A stretch of DNA of 64,000 nucleotides, taken from NCBI GenBank assembly GCA_965206365.1, contig CBDBJL010000008.1, forward strand, positions 42,863 to 106,862, read 5' to 3'. Source of the stretch: CBDBJL01 sp965206365 (GTDB taxonomy: Bacteria > Pseudomonadota > Alphaproteobacteria > JABAAW01 > JAHZMA01). Below the pieces are notes generated by a model. It was not told the origin of the DNA, did no database searches, and was given only the letters and a program-made list of their open reading frames with translations. How positions within the stretch are numbered: position 1 is the stretch's first letter; the number at the start of each line of letters is the position of its first letter. This document shows, in pieces, positions 18,437-27,336 of the stretch. The position numbers and the translations under genes were made by a program.

Positions 18437-18991
18437 TTATAATTTCGGCAAAGTTACCCCTATTTGTCCTTGATACTTGCCCTTGCGATCGGCATAAGAA
18501 ACCTCGCAAGGGCTTTTTCCTTGTAGAAACAAAAACTGACAAGCCCCTTCATTGGCATAAATTCGTGCTGGTAGCGGTGTGGTGTTAGAAAACTCTAAGG
18601 TTACATGCCCCTCCCATTCGGGTTCCAAAGGCGTAACATTAATAATAATGCCGCAACGGGCATAGGTGGATTTTCCCAAACAAATCACCAACACATCTCG
18701 TGGGATCTTAAAATATTCTACTGTGCGTGCTAAAGCAAAAGAATTAGGAGGAACCACACATACATCTTGCTTGCGCTCAACAAAGGCTTCTGCGTTAAAA
18801 TTTTTAGGATCCACAACCGCCGAATCAACATTCGTAAAAATACGAAATTCATCCGCAACTCTGGCATCATAGCCATAAGAGGAAAGCCCATACGAAATGA
18901 CACCATCGCGTTTTTGATTTTCGACAAAAGGGGTAATTAGTTCGCGTGTTTGGGCTTGTTGCCTTATCCAAGAATCTGGCAAAATACTCAT
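18437..18991 (-). CDS. dcd: dCTP deaminase
   Basis: Deaminates dCTP to dUTP, the precursor for dTMP. The 184-aa protein has the family N-terminus MSILPDSWIRQ, the SSYGYDARVADEFRIF motif, NSFALARTVEYFKIPRDV, the substrate segment GKSTYARCGIIINVTPLEPEWEGHVTLE (read in two parts) and the C-terminal GKYQGQIGVTLPKL. It begins directly after the stop of the small upstream gene, so the two are probably co-translated; it converges with the iron-binding protein gene. Confidence 0.97.
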   Translation of the reverse strand: MSILPDSWIRQQAQTRELITPFVENQKRDGVISYGLSSYGYDARVADEFRIFTNVDSAVVDPKNFNAEAFVERKQDVCVVPPNSFALARTVEYFKIPRDVLVICLGKSTYARCGIIINVTPLEPEWEGHVTLEFSNTTPLPARIYANEGACQFLFLQGKSPCEVSYADRKGKYQGQIGVTLPKL

Positions 18992-19273
18992 TTATTGCTC
19001 GTCCGGCAAGCTTGCTTTATTGGTATTTCGGGCCCGTTGTTGCTGTTTACGACGTGAAATATTTTTTTTTAATGCTTGCTGTGCCTGTAAAATACGCATT
19101 TTTTTGCCCTTTCCATGATTCGCTGACTTGTTTTGAAGCAAAACTTGCTCAGAAAGAGGCGATATCGCCTCTTGTTTCAATGTCGGTTTTCCCACCGGCT
19201 TTGTTTCAACACACTCGTCTAATATTTCTTGTGGCAATATTTTTGGTGATAAGAATTGATTTTTTTGACACAT
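18992..19273 (-). CDS. Small basic protein of unknown function upstream of dcd
   Basis: About 93 aa. I do not recognise a named domain. The C-terminal third (MRILQAQQALKKNISRRKQQ then QRARNT) is a lysine/arginine-rich helix resembling short basic proteins that precede dcd in some Rhodospirillales; the N-terminal part is low in order-promoting residues. The ATG used (19273) is preferred to an in-frame GTG at 19291; neither has a clear Shine-Dalgarno. Its stop codon directly abuts the dcd ATG, the main evidence that it is a real gene. Confidence 0.5.
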   Translation of the reverse strand: MCQKNQFLSPKILPQEILDECVETKPVGKPTLKQEAISPLSEQVLLQNKSANHGKGKKMRILQAQQALKKNISRRKQQQRARNTNKASLPDEQ

Positions 19274-19403
19274 TACGCTAACTATAGTCACCCTTGATGC
19301 GAGAAAGTTTCTTTACAAAATTCAGTAATAACGTAAAGAATGCCCATTTTCTCAATTTTATTCAATCTATTTTATTCAATTTTCCCAAATTTATTGGCAC
19401 AAA

Positions 19404-20393
19404 ATGTCACTTTTCTTAAAAATCGGCACCCGTACTTCACCTCTTGCCCACAAGCAAACCCAGCTATTCTGTGAAATGCTTCATCGAATAGAACCGAATA
19501 TGCGTTATCAAATTGTGGATATTATTACCAGTGGCGACACCCACTTAAACGGTCCGCTTTATGATATTGGTGGCAAAGGTTTATTTGTTAAAGAGCTAGA
19601 CCAAGCTTTGCTGAGTGGCGAGATCGATGTTGCCGTGCATTCTGCCAAGGATTTAGAAGCCAATCTTGCCCCTGATATTATGGTAGCTTGCCTTTTGCCC
19701 CGTGATGATCGGCGCGACGCCTTGATCAGCTTAACCGCCTCAACAATTGCTGAATTGCCCCAAGGTGCAAAGATTGGAACCGCATCGGTACGCCGTAGGG
19801 CACAATTACTAGCAATGCGCCCTGATCTCAATATTGTAGCTGTACGCGGCAAAGTTGAAACCAGATTAAAAAAGCTAGAAGAAGGGGATAAGGCCCATGG
19901 GCGATTAGATGGCATTATCCTTGCCTGTGCCGGGCTTAACCGTTTGGGGATTCCCCGCGGGACCCCCCTTGACCCTATTAAAATGCTACCCGCAGCCGGG
20001 CAAGGCATCATCGTTGCAACAATTCATATCCAAAATCAAAATTTACATCATCTGCTTTTTCCATTTTGTCACCAACCCACTTTAGATGAATTTTTATCCG
20101 AACGTGCGTTAATGCGCCGTTTAGATGGTTCATGTCGAACTCCCATCGGAGTTTTAACCAATTTTCAATCTCGTAATGGCAATGATAAAAAACGTCAAAC
20201 CTTGCCAAACAATAAAATTATCGCGCAAATCACTCACCCCGATGGCAGCGATTATTTACGCCTTGAAAATCATAGCGAGCGTGATCCTGAAACCATGGGG
20301 GATCATTTAGGCAAAAACTTTCTTGAAAAACTCCAAGCTTTGGAAAAAAAAACCGGCTCAAATTTATTAGATGCCACATATTTGCAAAAATAA
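19404..20393 (+). CDS. hemC: Hydroxymethylbilane synthase (porphobilinogen deaminase)
   Basis: Polymerises four porphobilinogen units into hydroxymethylbilane for heme, siroheme and B12. The 329-aa protein has the N-terminal IGTRTSPLAHKQTQLF, the ITSGD and VHSAKDLE segments with the catalytic aspartate, GTASVRRRAQL, and the dipyrromethane cofactor cysteine in DGSCRTPIG (Cys244). It opens a plus-strand operon with hemD (6-bp gap), the Mic60-like gene and hemY; a 130-bp region separates it from the divergent small gene. Confidence 0.97.
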   Translation: MSLFLKIGTRTSPLAHKQTQLFCEMLHRIEPNMRYQIVDIITSGDTHLNGPLYDIGGKGLFVKELDQALLSGEIDVAVHSAKDLEANLAPDIMVACLLPRDDRRDALISLTASTIAELPQGAKIGTASVRRRAQLLAMRPDLNIVAVRGKVETRLKKLEEGDKAHGRLDGIILACAGLNRLGIPRGTPLDPIKMLPAAGQGIIVATIHIQNQNLHHLLFPFCHQPTLDEFLSERALMRRLDGSCRTPIGVLTNFQSRNGNDKKRQTLPNNKIIAQITHPDGSDYLRLENHSERDPETMGDHLGKNFLEKLQALEKKTGSNLLDATYLQK

Positions 20394-20399
20394 ACCATC

Positions 20400-21170
20400 A
20401 TGCTTGCAAACAAACACCCACACAGGAACAAAATTTTAATCACCCGCCCTGAACAAGATGCGAAAACCTTAAGCCGAAAATTAAAAGAGCTGGGATATGA
20501 GCCGATTCTCCTACCGATGATGAAAATTAACTTCACAACCGAAACTCTTAATCTAGAAAATATTGATCGATTAATTTTCACTTCTGCCAATGGTGTGCGC
20601 GCATTTGTAAATCAACTCGATAAAAACACTCCTTGGCAGTTGCCAGTTTACGCTGTAGGTGAAAAGACAGCAGGTACGCTGAAATCTTTTGGATTCAAGC
20701 ACATCTTCACCGCACAAGGCAATGCCGAAAAATTATACCAATTGATCCTCTCTCATGCCCCTAAAACCCAATTTTTATATCATGCAAGGGCAAGCAACCA
20801 TCCCCATAAACTTGCTGAACGCCTTGAAAAACAAGGGTTTCAAGTAAGAAAGCAAAATTTATATCATACCGTAGAACGCACAAATTTACCCAAAGATTTT
20901 ATTGATTTACTGCCACAATTAAAAGCCATCATGTTATTTTCACCACGTACAGCAAAAGTTTTCTTGCAACTTTTACAAAAAATTGATTGGCATAAACACA
21001 TTTATGATATAAATTTCGTGTGTTTAAGTGTGCAGGTGCGTATGCATATCCAAAATGAACTTTTAGGTTTGCCTAAATTTCATACGAGAAGTATCGTGGC
21101 GTGCACTTCTAGTGAAGATATGATGTTGAAGGCATTGGCAAAAATAGATGATCAAGATAAGAGAAATTAG
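20400..21170 (+). CDS. hemD: Uroporphyrinogen-III synthase
   Basis: Cyclises hydroxymethylbilane to uroporphyrinogen III with ring-D inversion. HemD sequences are weakly conserved; here the N-terminal ILITRPEQDAKTLSRKLKEL, LIFTSANGVRAFV, VYAVGEKTAGTLKSFGF and LFSPRTAKVFLQLL segments fit the two-domain family, and 256 aa is normal. It starts 6 bp after hemC, giving strong context support. Confidence 0.92.
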   Translation: MLANKHPHRNKILITRPEQDAKTLSRKLKELGYEPILLPMMKINFTTETLNLENIDRLIFTSANGVRAFVNQLDKNTPWQLPVYAVGEKTAGTLKSFGFKHIFTAQGNAEKLYQLILSHAPKTQFLYHARASNHPHKLAERLEKQGFQVRKQNLYHTVERTNLPKDFIDLLPQLKAIMLFSPRTAKVFLQLLQKIDWHKHIYDINFVCLSVQVRMHIQNELLGLPKFHTRSIVACTSSEDMMLKALAKIDDQDKRN

Positions 21171-21224
21171 CAATAATTTTCGAGAAAATGCGAAAAGTGA
21201 AATTTTGAAAGTAGAATCCTAGAA

Positions 21225-22748
21225 ATGGCAGAACCTTTTGATATTGTTGGCGAGGATTACGTTCTTGCTATTTTGGATAGTTTCGGTGGGCTTCGCCCCA
21301 TGGCAAAACATCTTGGTTTAGGCGTTAGTACTGTTCAAGGTTGGAAACAACGCCATAAAATCCCTGCCAATCGCCTAGCCGATATTGCGAAAGCAGCAAA
21401 AGATAATCATATTATTTTACCCGATTCTTTCACCCAAGCCCTCAATGGTGATTCTCGAATGGCACCGCAAAAATTAAATCCAAAAACTGAGCCGAAAAAA
21501 GAGGCCACAATTATCGAGGAAGAAAGCTTTCTTGCCAATCTTGACCCTAACCAGGTTTTTGATGATCATTCATCCGATGTTTTCAACACAATAGGCGGAT
21601 CCTCTAAAAATAAAAAACCAGCCAATGAGCAAAGCGACGCAGATTTGCATGGTGCCAAAAGTGATACTGATTTACCGAAATCTACAGCCGCACATTGGGC
21701 ATTACTGATCTCGGTAGTGGCTTTGATTGCCGTGATTACCCGTCCTTTATGGTCGGGGCCGATAGATCAAAAATTTGGCAGTTCCATCGCCCATCATGGA
21801 ACCAGCATGGAAACTTCCCAAGGGGAACATGGTAACTCTATGGGAGTAGATGCCGTTTTAGAGAAATTTTTGCTCTTAGAAGAACGCCTTACAGTCGTAG
21901 AACAAGCGAATGCCAGTCTGGCTTTGCTAAGTTTTAATTTGCAAAAACAAAGTGGGGATAGCGGTGTATTTGGCGATACCGATTCTGTGGGTATGAGCGC
22001 AGAAGAATTGCAACGATTAGATGATATTGGCTTAAATGTTGAACTCCTCAAAAAGGATTCAGTTTCCAGCCAAACCCAAATTGGTTCCCTCAGTGGCTTG
22101 CTTAACCAATTAGAAGAAAATTCCCGTATTATTTCAAGACGCTTAGAAGATATTGAAAGTGAATCGGGTAGATTATTTGAACGTAATTTTGATCGCTCTA
22201 TTGGTACATTTTATAGCTTAGAGCGTTTGGATGCTCGCATTCATGATGGTTTGGCATTTACCGTACAGCTGAATGATTTCGATGAAATTCTACAAAATTC
22301 TGATTTCCGCAGTCAGCTAACCCGGCAAATAGAAATTTTAAATAAACATAGTGATCATGGAATTGTCACCTTGCCTGTTTTGGTCCGAGAATATACTGAT
22401 TCACTTTATCCAATATTGGTTGCCAAAACTGACAAGGAAAGTATCGATTGGCAAGAACAAGTAAAAGTGCGATTGCGTAGCCTGATTCATTTTAAGCACC
22501 AAAGAAATATTGAAGAACAATCTGATTTGTTGCAGGCTGAATATTTTCTAGGACAAGGGAAGCTAGAAAAGGCAATTACTCTTGCCGAAACCGACATTTT
22601 GCGCTACGGCGAAGGCACGGCAATGAATGATTGGCTGGAACGTGCCATAGCACGCCGAGATACATTACAAGCAATTGATAGCATTCGTTTAACGATCGGC
22701 AAAAATATTATTGATTCTATTCGCGACCTGCAGAAAAGTAACGAATGA
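21225..22748 (+). CDS. Alphaproteobacterial Mic60/mitofilin-like inner-membrane protein with N-terminal HTH-like domain
   Basis: A 507-aa protein between hemD and hemY, the conserved position of the alphaproteobacterial Mic60 homologue, whose mitochondrial relative shapes cristae junctions. Layout: residues 1-70 look like a small helix-turn-helix domain (FGGLRPMAKHLGLGVSTVQG with WKQRHKIPANR after it); 75-155 are acidic, low-complexity linker; one membrane segment at about 156-176 (HWALLISVVALIAVITRPLW); then coiled-coil periplasmic sequence and a C-terminal helical region (LLQAEYFLGQGKLEKAITLA, WLERAIARRDTLQAIDSI) like the mitofilin signature domain. The N-terminal HTH is unexpected for Mic60, which normally has only a short cytoplasmic tail. 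Membrane shaping is inferred from position and architecture. Confidence 0.75.
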   Translation: MAEPFDIVGEDYVLAILDSFGGLRPMAKHLGLGVSTVQGWKQRHKIPANRLADIAKAAKDNHIILPDSFTQALNGDSRMAPQKLNPKTEPKKEATIIEEESFLANLDPNQVFDDHSSDVFNTIGGSSKNKKPANEQSDADLHGAKSDTDLPKSTAAHWALLISVVALIAVITRPLWSGPIDQKFGSSIAHHGTSMETSQGEHGNSMGVDAVLEKFLLLEERLTVVEQANASLALLSFNLQKQSGDSGVFGDTDSVGMSAEELQRLDDIGLNVELLKKDSVSSQTQIGSLSGLLNQLEENSRIISRRLEDIESESGRLFERNFDRSIGTFYSLERLDARIHDGLAFTVQLNDFDEILQNSDFRSQLTRQIEILNKHSDHGIVTLPVLVREYTDSLYPILVAKTDKESIDWQEQVKVRLRSLIHFKHQRNIEEQSDLLQAEYFLGQGKLEKAITLAETDILRYGEGTAMNDWLERAIARRDTLQAIDSIRLTIGKNIIDSIRDLQKSNE

Positions 22749-22785
22749 TACAGTTTAAGCAGATCTGGGAATATAAGGAAACCTC

Positions 22786-23988
22786 ATGAAACAAGCCATC
22801 AGCTGGACCATAAAAATTTCGCTACTTGTTTGGCTAGCTGTATGGCTAGCAGAACGCCCTGGCATTGTTCATATTGTTTGGGCAGATTGGTATATTGATA
22901 CCAGCATTGGTTTTGCTGTTACCTTAGTGATAATTCTATGTGTTTTATCAATACTCATTACCAATTTTTGGCATCGGCTAAATAATTTGCCGATTATGGT
23001 ACAAAAATACTGGAATCGTCGGCAACAAGAACGTGGTTATGATGTTTTAACTCACGCCTTGGTTGCAATTGCTTCGGGAGATAAAAAAGCTGCGAAACGT
23101 ATGACTGGCAAAGCCCACGAACTTTTAGAAAATGATACCGTCTCTACTCTTTTTGCTGCCCAAGCAGCGCAACTCTCGGGTGATATAGAAGGTGCGGTAG
23201 AATATTTTGAAAAACTTTTAGATAACCCCAACACTGCATTTCTCGGTTTATTAGGGCTTATGCGCCATGCCAAAGAAACTCGCCTATTTGCCGAAGCCCT
23301 GGCATATGCCAAAAAAGCATTGGTACTGCAACCTGCTTCTATGGTGCTTACCAAAGAAATTTTCTCACTTCAGCTAAATTTACGTAATTTTGAAGATGCC
23401 CTAGAAACTTTAAAACAACTAAGAAATCTGAATGCCATTGATAAAGGCGAAGCGAACCAACGCGGCGCTGAACTTCATTGGGCACTTGCTGAACAGGAGC
23501 TTAAAGCCAATAATAATACTCAAGCCGCACGCCACGCTCTGGCTGCCTATAATGCCTTGCCTGAAACCGGAGTTCATCTTTATGTACGCGTGCTAGAACA
23601 ACAAAATAAAAATAAAAAAGCCATGGGCCTTTTAGAAAAACATTGGCACGAAGTTGCGAATGTCGATATGGCATCTACCTATATTCGCCTCTCTGGAGCG
23701 AAAACTCCTGCAGAAAAAGCGCGAATGATGGAAACTTTGGCAGCAACTGATACTAACAATCCTGTCTCCATCCTATTATTAGCCGAAACTTTGATTGATG
23801 CAGAAATTTGGGGCAAAGCACGCCATAGCATGGAACGCTACAAGGAAAAAGTAGGCTCAGAAAATCGGCATTATTACCGCACAATGGCACGGCTGGAACG
23901 CGAAGAGAAAAATGATGAAGATGCCGCACAACAATGGTTGCAAAAACTAGCTGATAGCGAAACCAAATATACAGTTCGCAAAGTTTAA
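22786..23988 (+). CDS. hemY: HemY N-terminal domain / TPR membrane protein
   Basis: A 400-aa inner-membrane protein with two N-terminal hydrophobic segments (about residues 8-24 and 43-66, ending in the conserved FWHRLNNLP) followed by a long tetratricopeptide-like helical region (ALVAIASGDKKAAKRMTGKA, ALAYAKKALVLQPASMVL and similar). This is the HemY_N family found beside hemCD in proteobacteria; it is not protoporphyrinogen oxidase, and its role in tetrapyrrole metabolism is unproven. An AAGGAA site precedes the ATG. It ends the hem operon and converges with pepN. Confidence 0.88.
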   Translation: MKQAISWTIKISLLVWLAVWLAERPGIVHIVWADWYIDTSIGFAVTLVIILCVLSILITNFWHRLNNLPIMVQKYWNRRQQERGYDVLTHALVAIASGDKKAAKRMTGKAHELLENDTVSTLFAAQAAQLSGDIEGAVEYFEKLLDNPNTAFLGLLGLMRHAKETRLFAEALAYAKKALVLQPASMVLTKEIFSLQLNLRNFEDALETLKQLRNLNAIDKGEANQRGAELHWALAEQELKANNNTQAARHALAAYNALPETGVHLYVRVLEQQNKNKKAMGLLEKHWHEVANVDMASTYIRLSGAKTPAEKARMMETLAATDTNNPVSILLLAETLIDAEIWGKARHSMERYKEKVGSENRHYYRTMARLEREEKNDEDAAQQWLQKLADSETKYTVRKV

Positions 23989-24015
23989 AACTGAAAATCA
24001 TTTTGATGATCAATT

Positions 24016-26628
24016 TTATTTCTGTGTAAACATTGCCAAATTGCTTCGAGCAATTTCAAACATATCTGGGGATATATTTTTTGCTTCGAGTAAATTCGTT
24101 AACATATCTTTTAACAAATCCTGACGCAAATTCGATAATTTTTGACTATGCATCAGCCCCATAGCCAGCAATCGTGCGCTTACTTGGGGATTTAAGGTAT
24201 CGATTTTTTGGCAAATTTCACCAAAAAATTGGTATCCCTGCCCATCCAAACGATGATAATCTCCCATTGCAGTTACAAATTGCCCTAATAGAGCATAAAC
24301 ATTATTTGGATTTGTCAGCGTGAAATATTGTTCTTGTGTAATAATATTTTGTACATTCGCTAAATTATTAGCAACAATCACCCCACCTTGTAGGCTTAAC
24401 CATTTATTCATCACCAACGGGTTATCTTGCCATTGATTCGCAAAATCAGCCATTAATTCAAAGCGCACATTGGATAATTTATCTTTTTGCGCAATTTGCA
24501 AAGCGGTAAAACTTTCCGTCATATTCCGAGCCTGATAATAATGACGCACCAATAGCTCGGGCTCTAACAATGCCAAATAACCCAAGGCCCCATGCGCCGC
24601 ACGGCGTTGAATTTTATCTTGTGCCGCGCTGCGCTGAATTTTATCTTGTTTTAATTTCAAATAATTTTCTGTATAAATATCTTGTAGCTGATTTTGAAAA
24701 TTTTCTGCCACAAATAATTGGCATGCGCTTAGCAAATGATGACACGCCTCAGGATCAAAAACTGCAACTCCAGAAATATAATTGCTAATCGCCGGTAAAG
24801 TCCATAGGGCTGGTTCTTGATCTAGTTTGAGTAAATCTTGGAATAAATTTACCAAATTTGCCTGAATATCGGCAAAATTCCGTTTCCCTTGCAAATAATC
24901 ACAAAACCATTGCTTAATTAAATTTTCTTTGGCATCCCACCGATTAAAATCATCATTATCGAAGCGCGCTATCGCTTGCCAATCAAAAACACCTTGTAAC
25001 TTAACCGGAGCACTAAACCCTCGATTCAACGATAAAATGGCATTTTTGGGGATCTGCAAAAAAGTAAAGCTTTGTGTCGCTTTCCGCAGCAAGATCATAT
25101 TCTGATATTCTTGTTGCCCCCCCGCAAGCTTCAATGGCAATTGCACTTTATTTTCATCCCAAATAGCCATTTGCAGCGGAATCATAACCGGTAATTGTTC
25201 GCAATTTTGAGCCGTGGCCGTATTTTGCGTTAAAACAATTTCTAAAGAACCGAACGAATCATTGGCATGATCTTCATGCCAATGCGTTTCTACAGTGATT
25301 TCTGGCGTTCCCGATTGCTGATACCACAAATGAAATTGCGTTAAATCCTGATCGGTTACAGCCTGCATCGCTGCCAAAAAATCATCGCATGTTGCCGCTG
25401 TACCATCATGGCGATTTCGATAGAGTTCGATTCCCTGATAATATTGCTCTCTACCCACAATGTGATACAGCATATTAATCAGCTCGGCACCTTTTTCATA
25501 GATGGTAGCGGTATAAAAATTATTAATCTCTAAATAACATTCGGGGCGCACAGAATGTGCCGTTGCTCCAGCATCTTCGGGGAATTGTCGCATCCGCAAA
25601 AAACTCACATCCTGAATACGACGCAAAAACTTTGAAGTTCGATCCTGCCCATATTGCTGTTCTCGAAACACGGTAAGCCCCTCTTTCAAGCTTAGCTGAA
25701 ACCAATCGCGACATGTAATTCTATTACCAGTCCAATTATGAAAATATTCATGTGCAATCACCGCATCAATCCGATCATAATCATCATCAGTTGCCGTATC
25801 CGAACTTGCCAAAACTAACCGAGCATTAAAAATATTCAGACCCTTATTTTCCATAGCCCCCATATTAAAATCATTGGCAACCACAATGTGGTAATGCTCG
25901 AGATCATAGCAAAAATTATAATTTTCTTCATCCCAACGCATCGCACTTTGCAAGGCATGCATCGCAAATTCACTCTGCGCATAATTCCCTACATCCACAT
26001 GAATGCAAAGCGTTACCTCGCGCCCCTGAGCGGTGATAAATTTATCGGTGCGCGTCTCAAACTTGCCGGCAACCAATGCAAATAAATAACAAGGTTTGGG
26101 ATGTGGATCATAAAATTCAACCTGGTGCCAGTGATGATCCAATTTTTGCGCTGAAACCCAATTCCCGCCCGCCAACAATAAAGGATATTGCCGATAATCC
26201 GCACGCAAGGTAACGTGAAAACGGGTTAATATATCGGGGCGATCGGGGTAATAGGTAATCCGCCTGAACCCTTCGGCTTCACATTGAGTTAGCATATGGC
26301 CCGATGTACTATAAAGCCCTTCCAAGCGGGTATTTGTTTTCGGAACAATTTTAACAATAATATGAAGGATAAAATTTCTCTCACTCGTATTAATGGTGAT
26401 ACCATCATCACTAAGTTGGTAATCTTCTGGCGATAAGATCTCAGCATTAATCTGCACTCGGCAAAGCTGCAGATCTTCCCCATGCAAAAATAATGGTGCC
26501 GTTAAATTTTCAATTTCCAACCAACTTTGCACGCGCGTTTCAGCGGGATCTAAATCGAATTCTAATCGAATGTTTTTTACCTGAAAGGGGGCAGGTTGAT
26601 AATTTTTTAAGTAAGTATAATTTTTCAC
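24016..26628 (-). CDS. pepN: Aminopeptidase N (M1 zinc metallopeptidase)
   Basis: Cytoplasmic exopeptidase that removes N-terminal residues. The 870-aa protein has normal PepN length and order: N-terminal beta saddle, substrate motif GAMEN (257-261), zinc motif HEYFH (293-297) with third ligand Glu316 in LKEGLTVFREQQYG, the TATIYEKGAELINMLYHIVG segment with the catalytic tyrosine, then the Ig-like and helical C-terminal domains. Around residue 660-677 a 9-aa unit is duplicated in tandem (DKIQRSAAQ then DKIQRRAAH). It ends near hemY (convergent) and begins 3 bp after the plsY stop. Confidence 0.96.
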   Translation of the reverse strand: MKNYTYLKNYQPAPFQVKNIRLEFDLDPAETRVQSWLEIENLTAPLFLHGEDLQLCRVQINAEILSPEDYQLSDDGITINTSERNFILHIIVKIVPKTNTRLEGLYSTSGHMLTQCEAEGFRRITYYPDRPDILTRFHVTLRADYRQYPLLLAGGNWVSAQKLDHHWHQVEFYDPHPKPCYLFALVAGKFETRTDKFITAQGREVTLCIHVDVGNYAQSEFAMHALQSAMRWDEENYNFCYDLEHYHIVVANDFNMGAMENKGLNIFNARLVLASSDTATDDDYDRIDAVIAHEYFHNWTGNRITCRDWFQLSLKEGLTVFREQQYGQDRTSKFLRRIQDVSFLRMRQFPEDAGATAHSVRPECYLEINNFYTATIYEKGAELINMLYHIVGREQYYQGIELYRNRHDGTAATCDDFLAAMQAVTDQDLTQFHLWYQQSGTPEITVETHWHEDHANDSFGSLEIVLTQNTATAQNCEQLPVMIPLQMAIWDENKVQLPLKLAGGQQEYQNMILLRKATQSFTFLQIPKNAILSLNRGFSAPVKLQGVFDWQAIARFDNDDFNRWDAKENLIKQWFCDYLQGKRNFADIQANLVNLFQDLLKLDQEPALWTLPAISNYISGVAVFDPEACHHLLSACQLFVAENFQNQLQDIYTENYLKLKQDKIQRSAAQDKIQRRAAHGALGYLALLEPELLVRHYYQARNMTESFTALQIAQKDKLSNVRFELMADFANQWQDNPLVMNKWLSLQGGVIVANNLANVQNIITQEQYFTLTNPNNVYALLGQFVTAMGDYHRLDGQGYQFFGEICQKIDTLNPQVSARLLAMGLMHSQKLSNLRQDLLKDMLTNLLEAKNISPDMFEIARSNLAMFTQK
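24596..24649. repeat. Two tandem 27-bp units inside pepN
   Basis: The units at 24596-24622 and 24623-24649 share the first five bases and the last 13 and differ at a few positions in between. They keep the frame and insert a repeated 9-residue block in a surface helical region of PepN, so this is probably a harmless recent duplication. Confidence 0.7.
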
Positions 26629-26631
26629 ATT

Positions 26632-27333
26632 TTACGCCTTAATGATTATGTTTTTCATTTTCATGGCAATTTTTTGGATCTGCCAAACAGGTGTTTTTAG
26701 TGAGAACATTTTTCCCGAACTGCCAATTTGGGGCTCTTGCAACCGAATTAATCTTCGAATATTGCCATGATGGCGAATAAATATCAAACTGGTTAGAAGA
26801 AATATCAAGCCGATTGTCTCGCCTGTCTCTTTCCAAAAAATCGCAATCAAAAAAATTGCCAAAAAACTTACCAACGCAGCAAAAGAAGAAACCCGAAATA
26901 AAAGCATAACCAATAACCAAATCGCGCACCCCAAAATGCCATAAAATCCATTCACAACCAACAGAAAACCCAACGAGCTTGCCACCCCCTTACCGCCTTT
27001 AAATTTAAGGAAACAGGAAAAATTATGCCCAATAATCGCAGAAAGACCGGAAAAAACACCGATAAAATCAGCAAAACAAAATCCGATAAAAGCCGCCAAC
27101 GCCGCCTTGCCACTATCGGCAATCACCGTTAGCACCGCCATGATCTTCCCCGAGGACCGCAAAACATTTGTTGCGCCAATATTTCCTGAGCCCTGCTTGC
27201 GTAGATCAACCCCATCTTTTAGGTAAACAAGTAGCAAACCAAACGGCACCGAGCCAAAAAAATAACCACCAACCACCGCATAGCCTGCCAAGAATAAAGG
27301 CGAGTCAAGCGAAGTTAATAATAATTCAATCAT
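26632..27333 (-). CDS. plsY: Glycerol-3-phosphate acyltransferase PlsY
   Basis: Membrane acyltransferase that uses acyl-phosphate to acylate glycerol-3-phosphate, starting phospholipid synthesis. The three catalytic loops are present: YFFGSVPFGLLL, DLRKQGSGNIGATNVLR and the GHNFSCFLKFKGGKGVAS loop. Five or six hydrophobic segments are visible. At 233 aa it is about 30 residues longer than most PlsY because of a basic C-terminal tail (PVWQIQKIAMKMKN). It lies between the dihydroorotase-like gene and pepN with 3-bp gaps, as in other alphaproteobacterial pyrBC-plsY clusters. Confidence 0.95.
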   Translation of the reverse strand: MIELLLTSLDSPLFLAGYAVVGGYFFGSVPFGLLLVYLKDGVDLRKQGSGNIGATNVLRSSGKIMAVLTVIADSGKAALAAFIGFCFADFIGVFSGLSAIIGHNFSCFLKFKGGKGVASSLGFLLVVNGFYGILGCAIWLLVMLLFRVSSFAALVSFLAIFLIAIFWKETGETIGLIFLLTSLIFIRHHGNIRRLIRLQEPQIGSSGKMFSLKTPVWQIQKIAMKMKNIIIKA

Positions 27334-27336
27334 AAC

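Noticed and set aside
19559..20011. 150-codon minus-strand frame opposite hemC
   Set aside because: It is antisense to a fully conserved hemC and Ser/Pro/Arg-rich, typical of a shadow frame.
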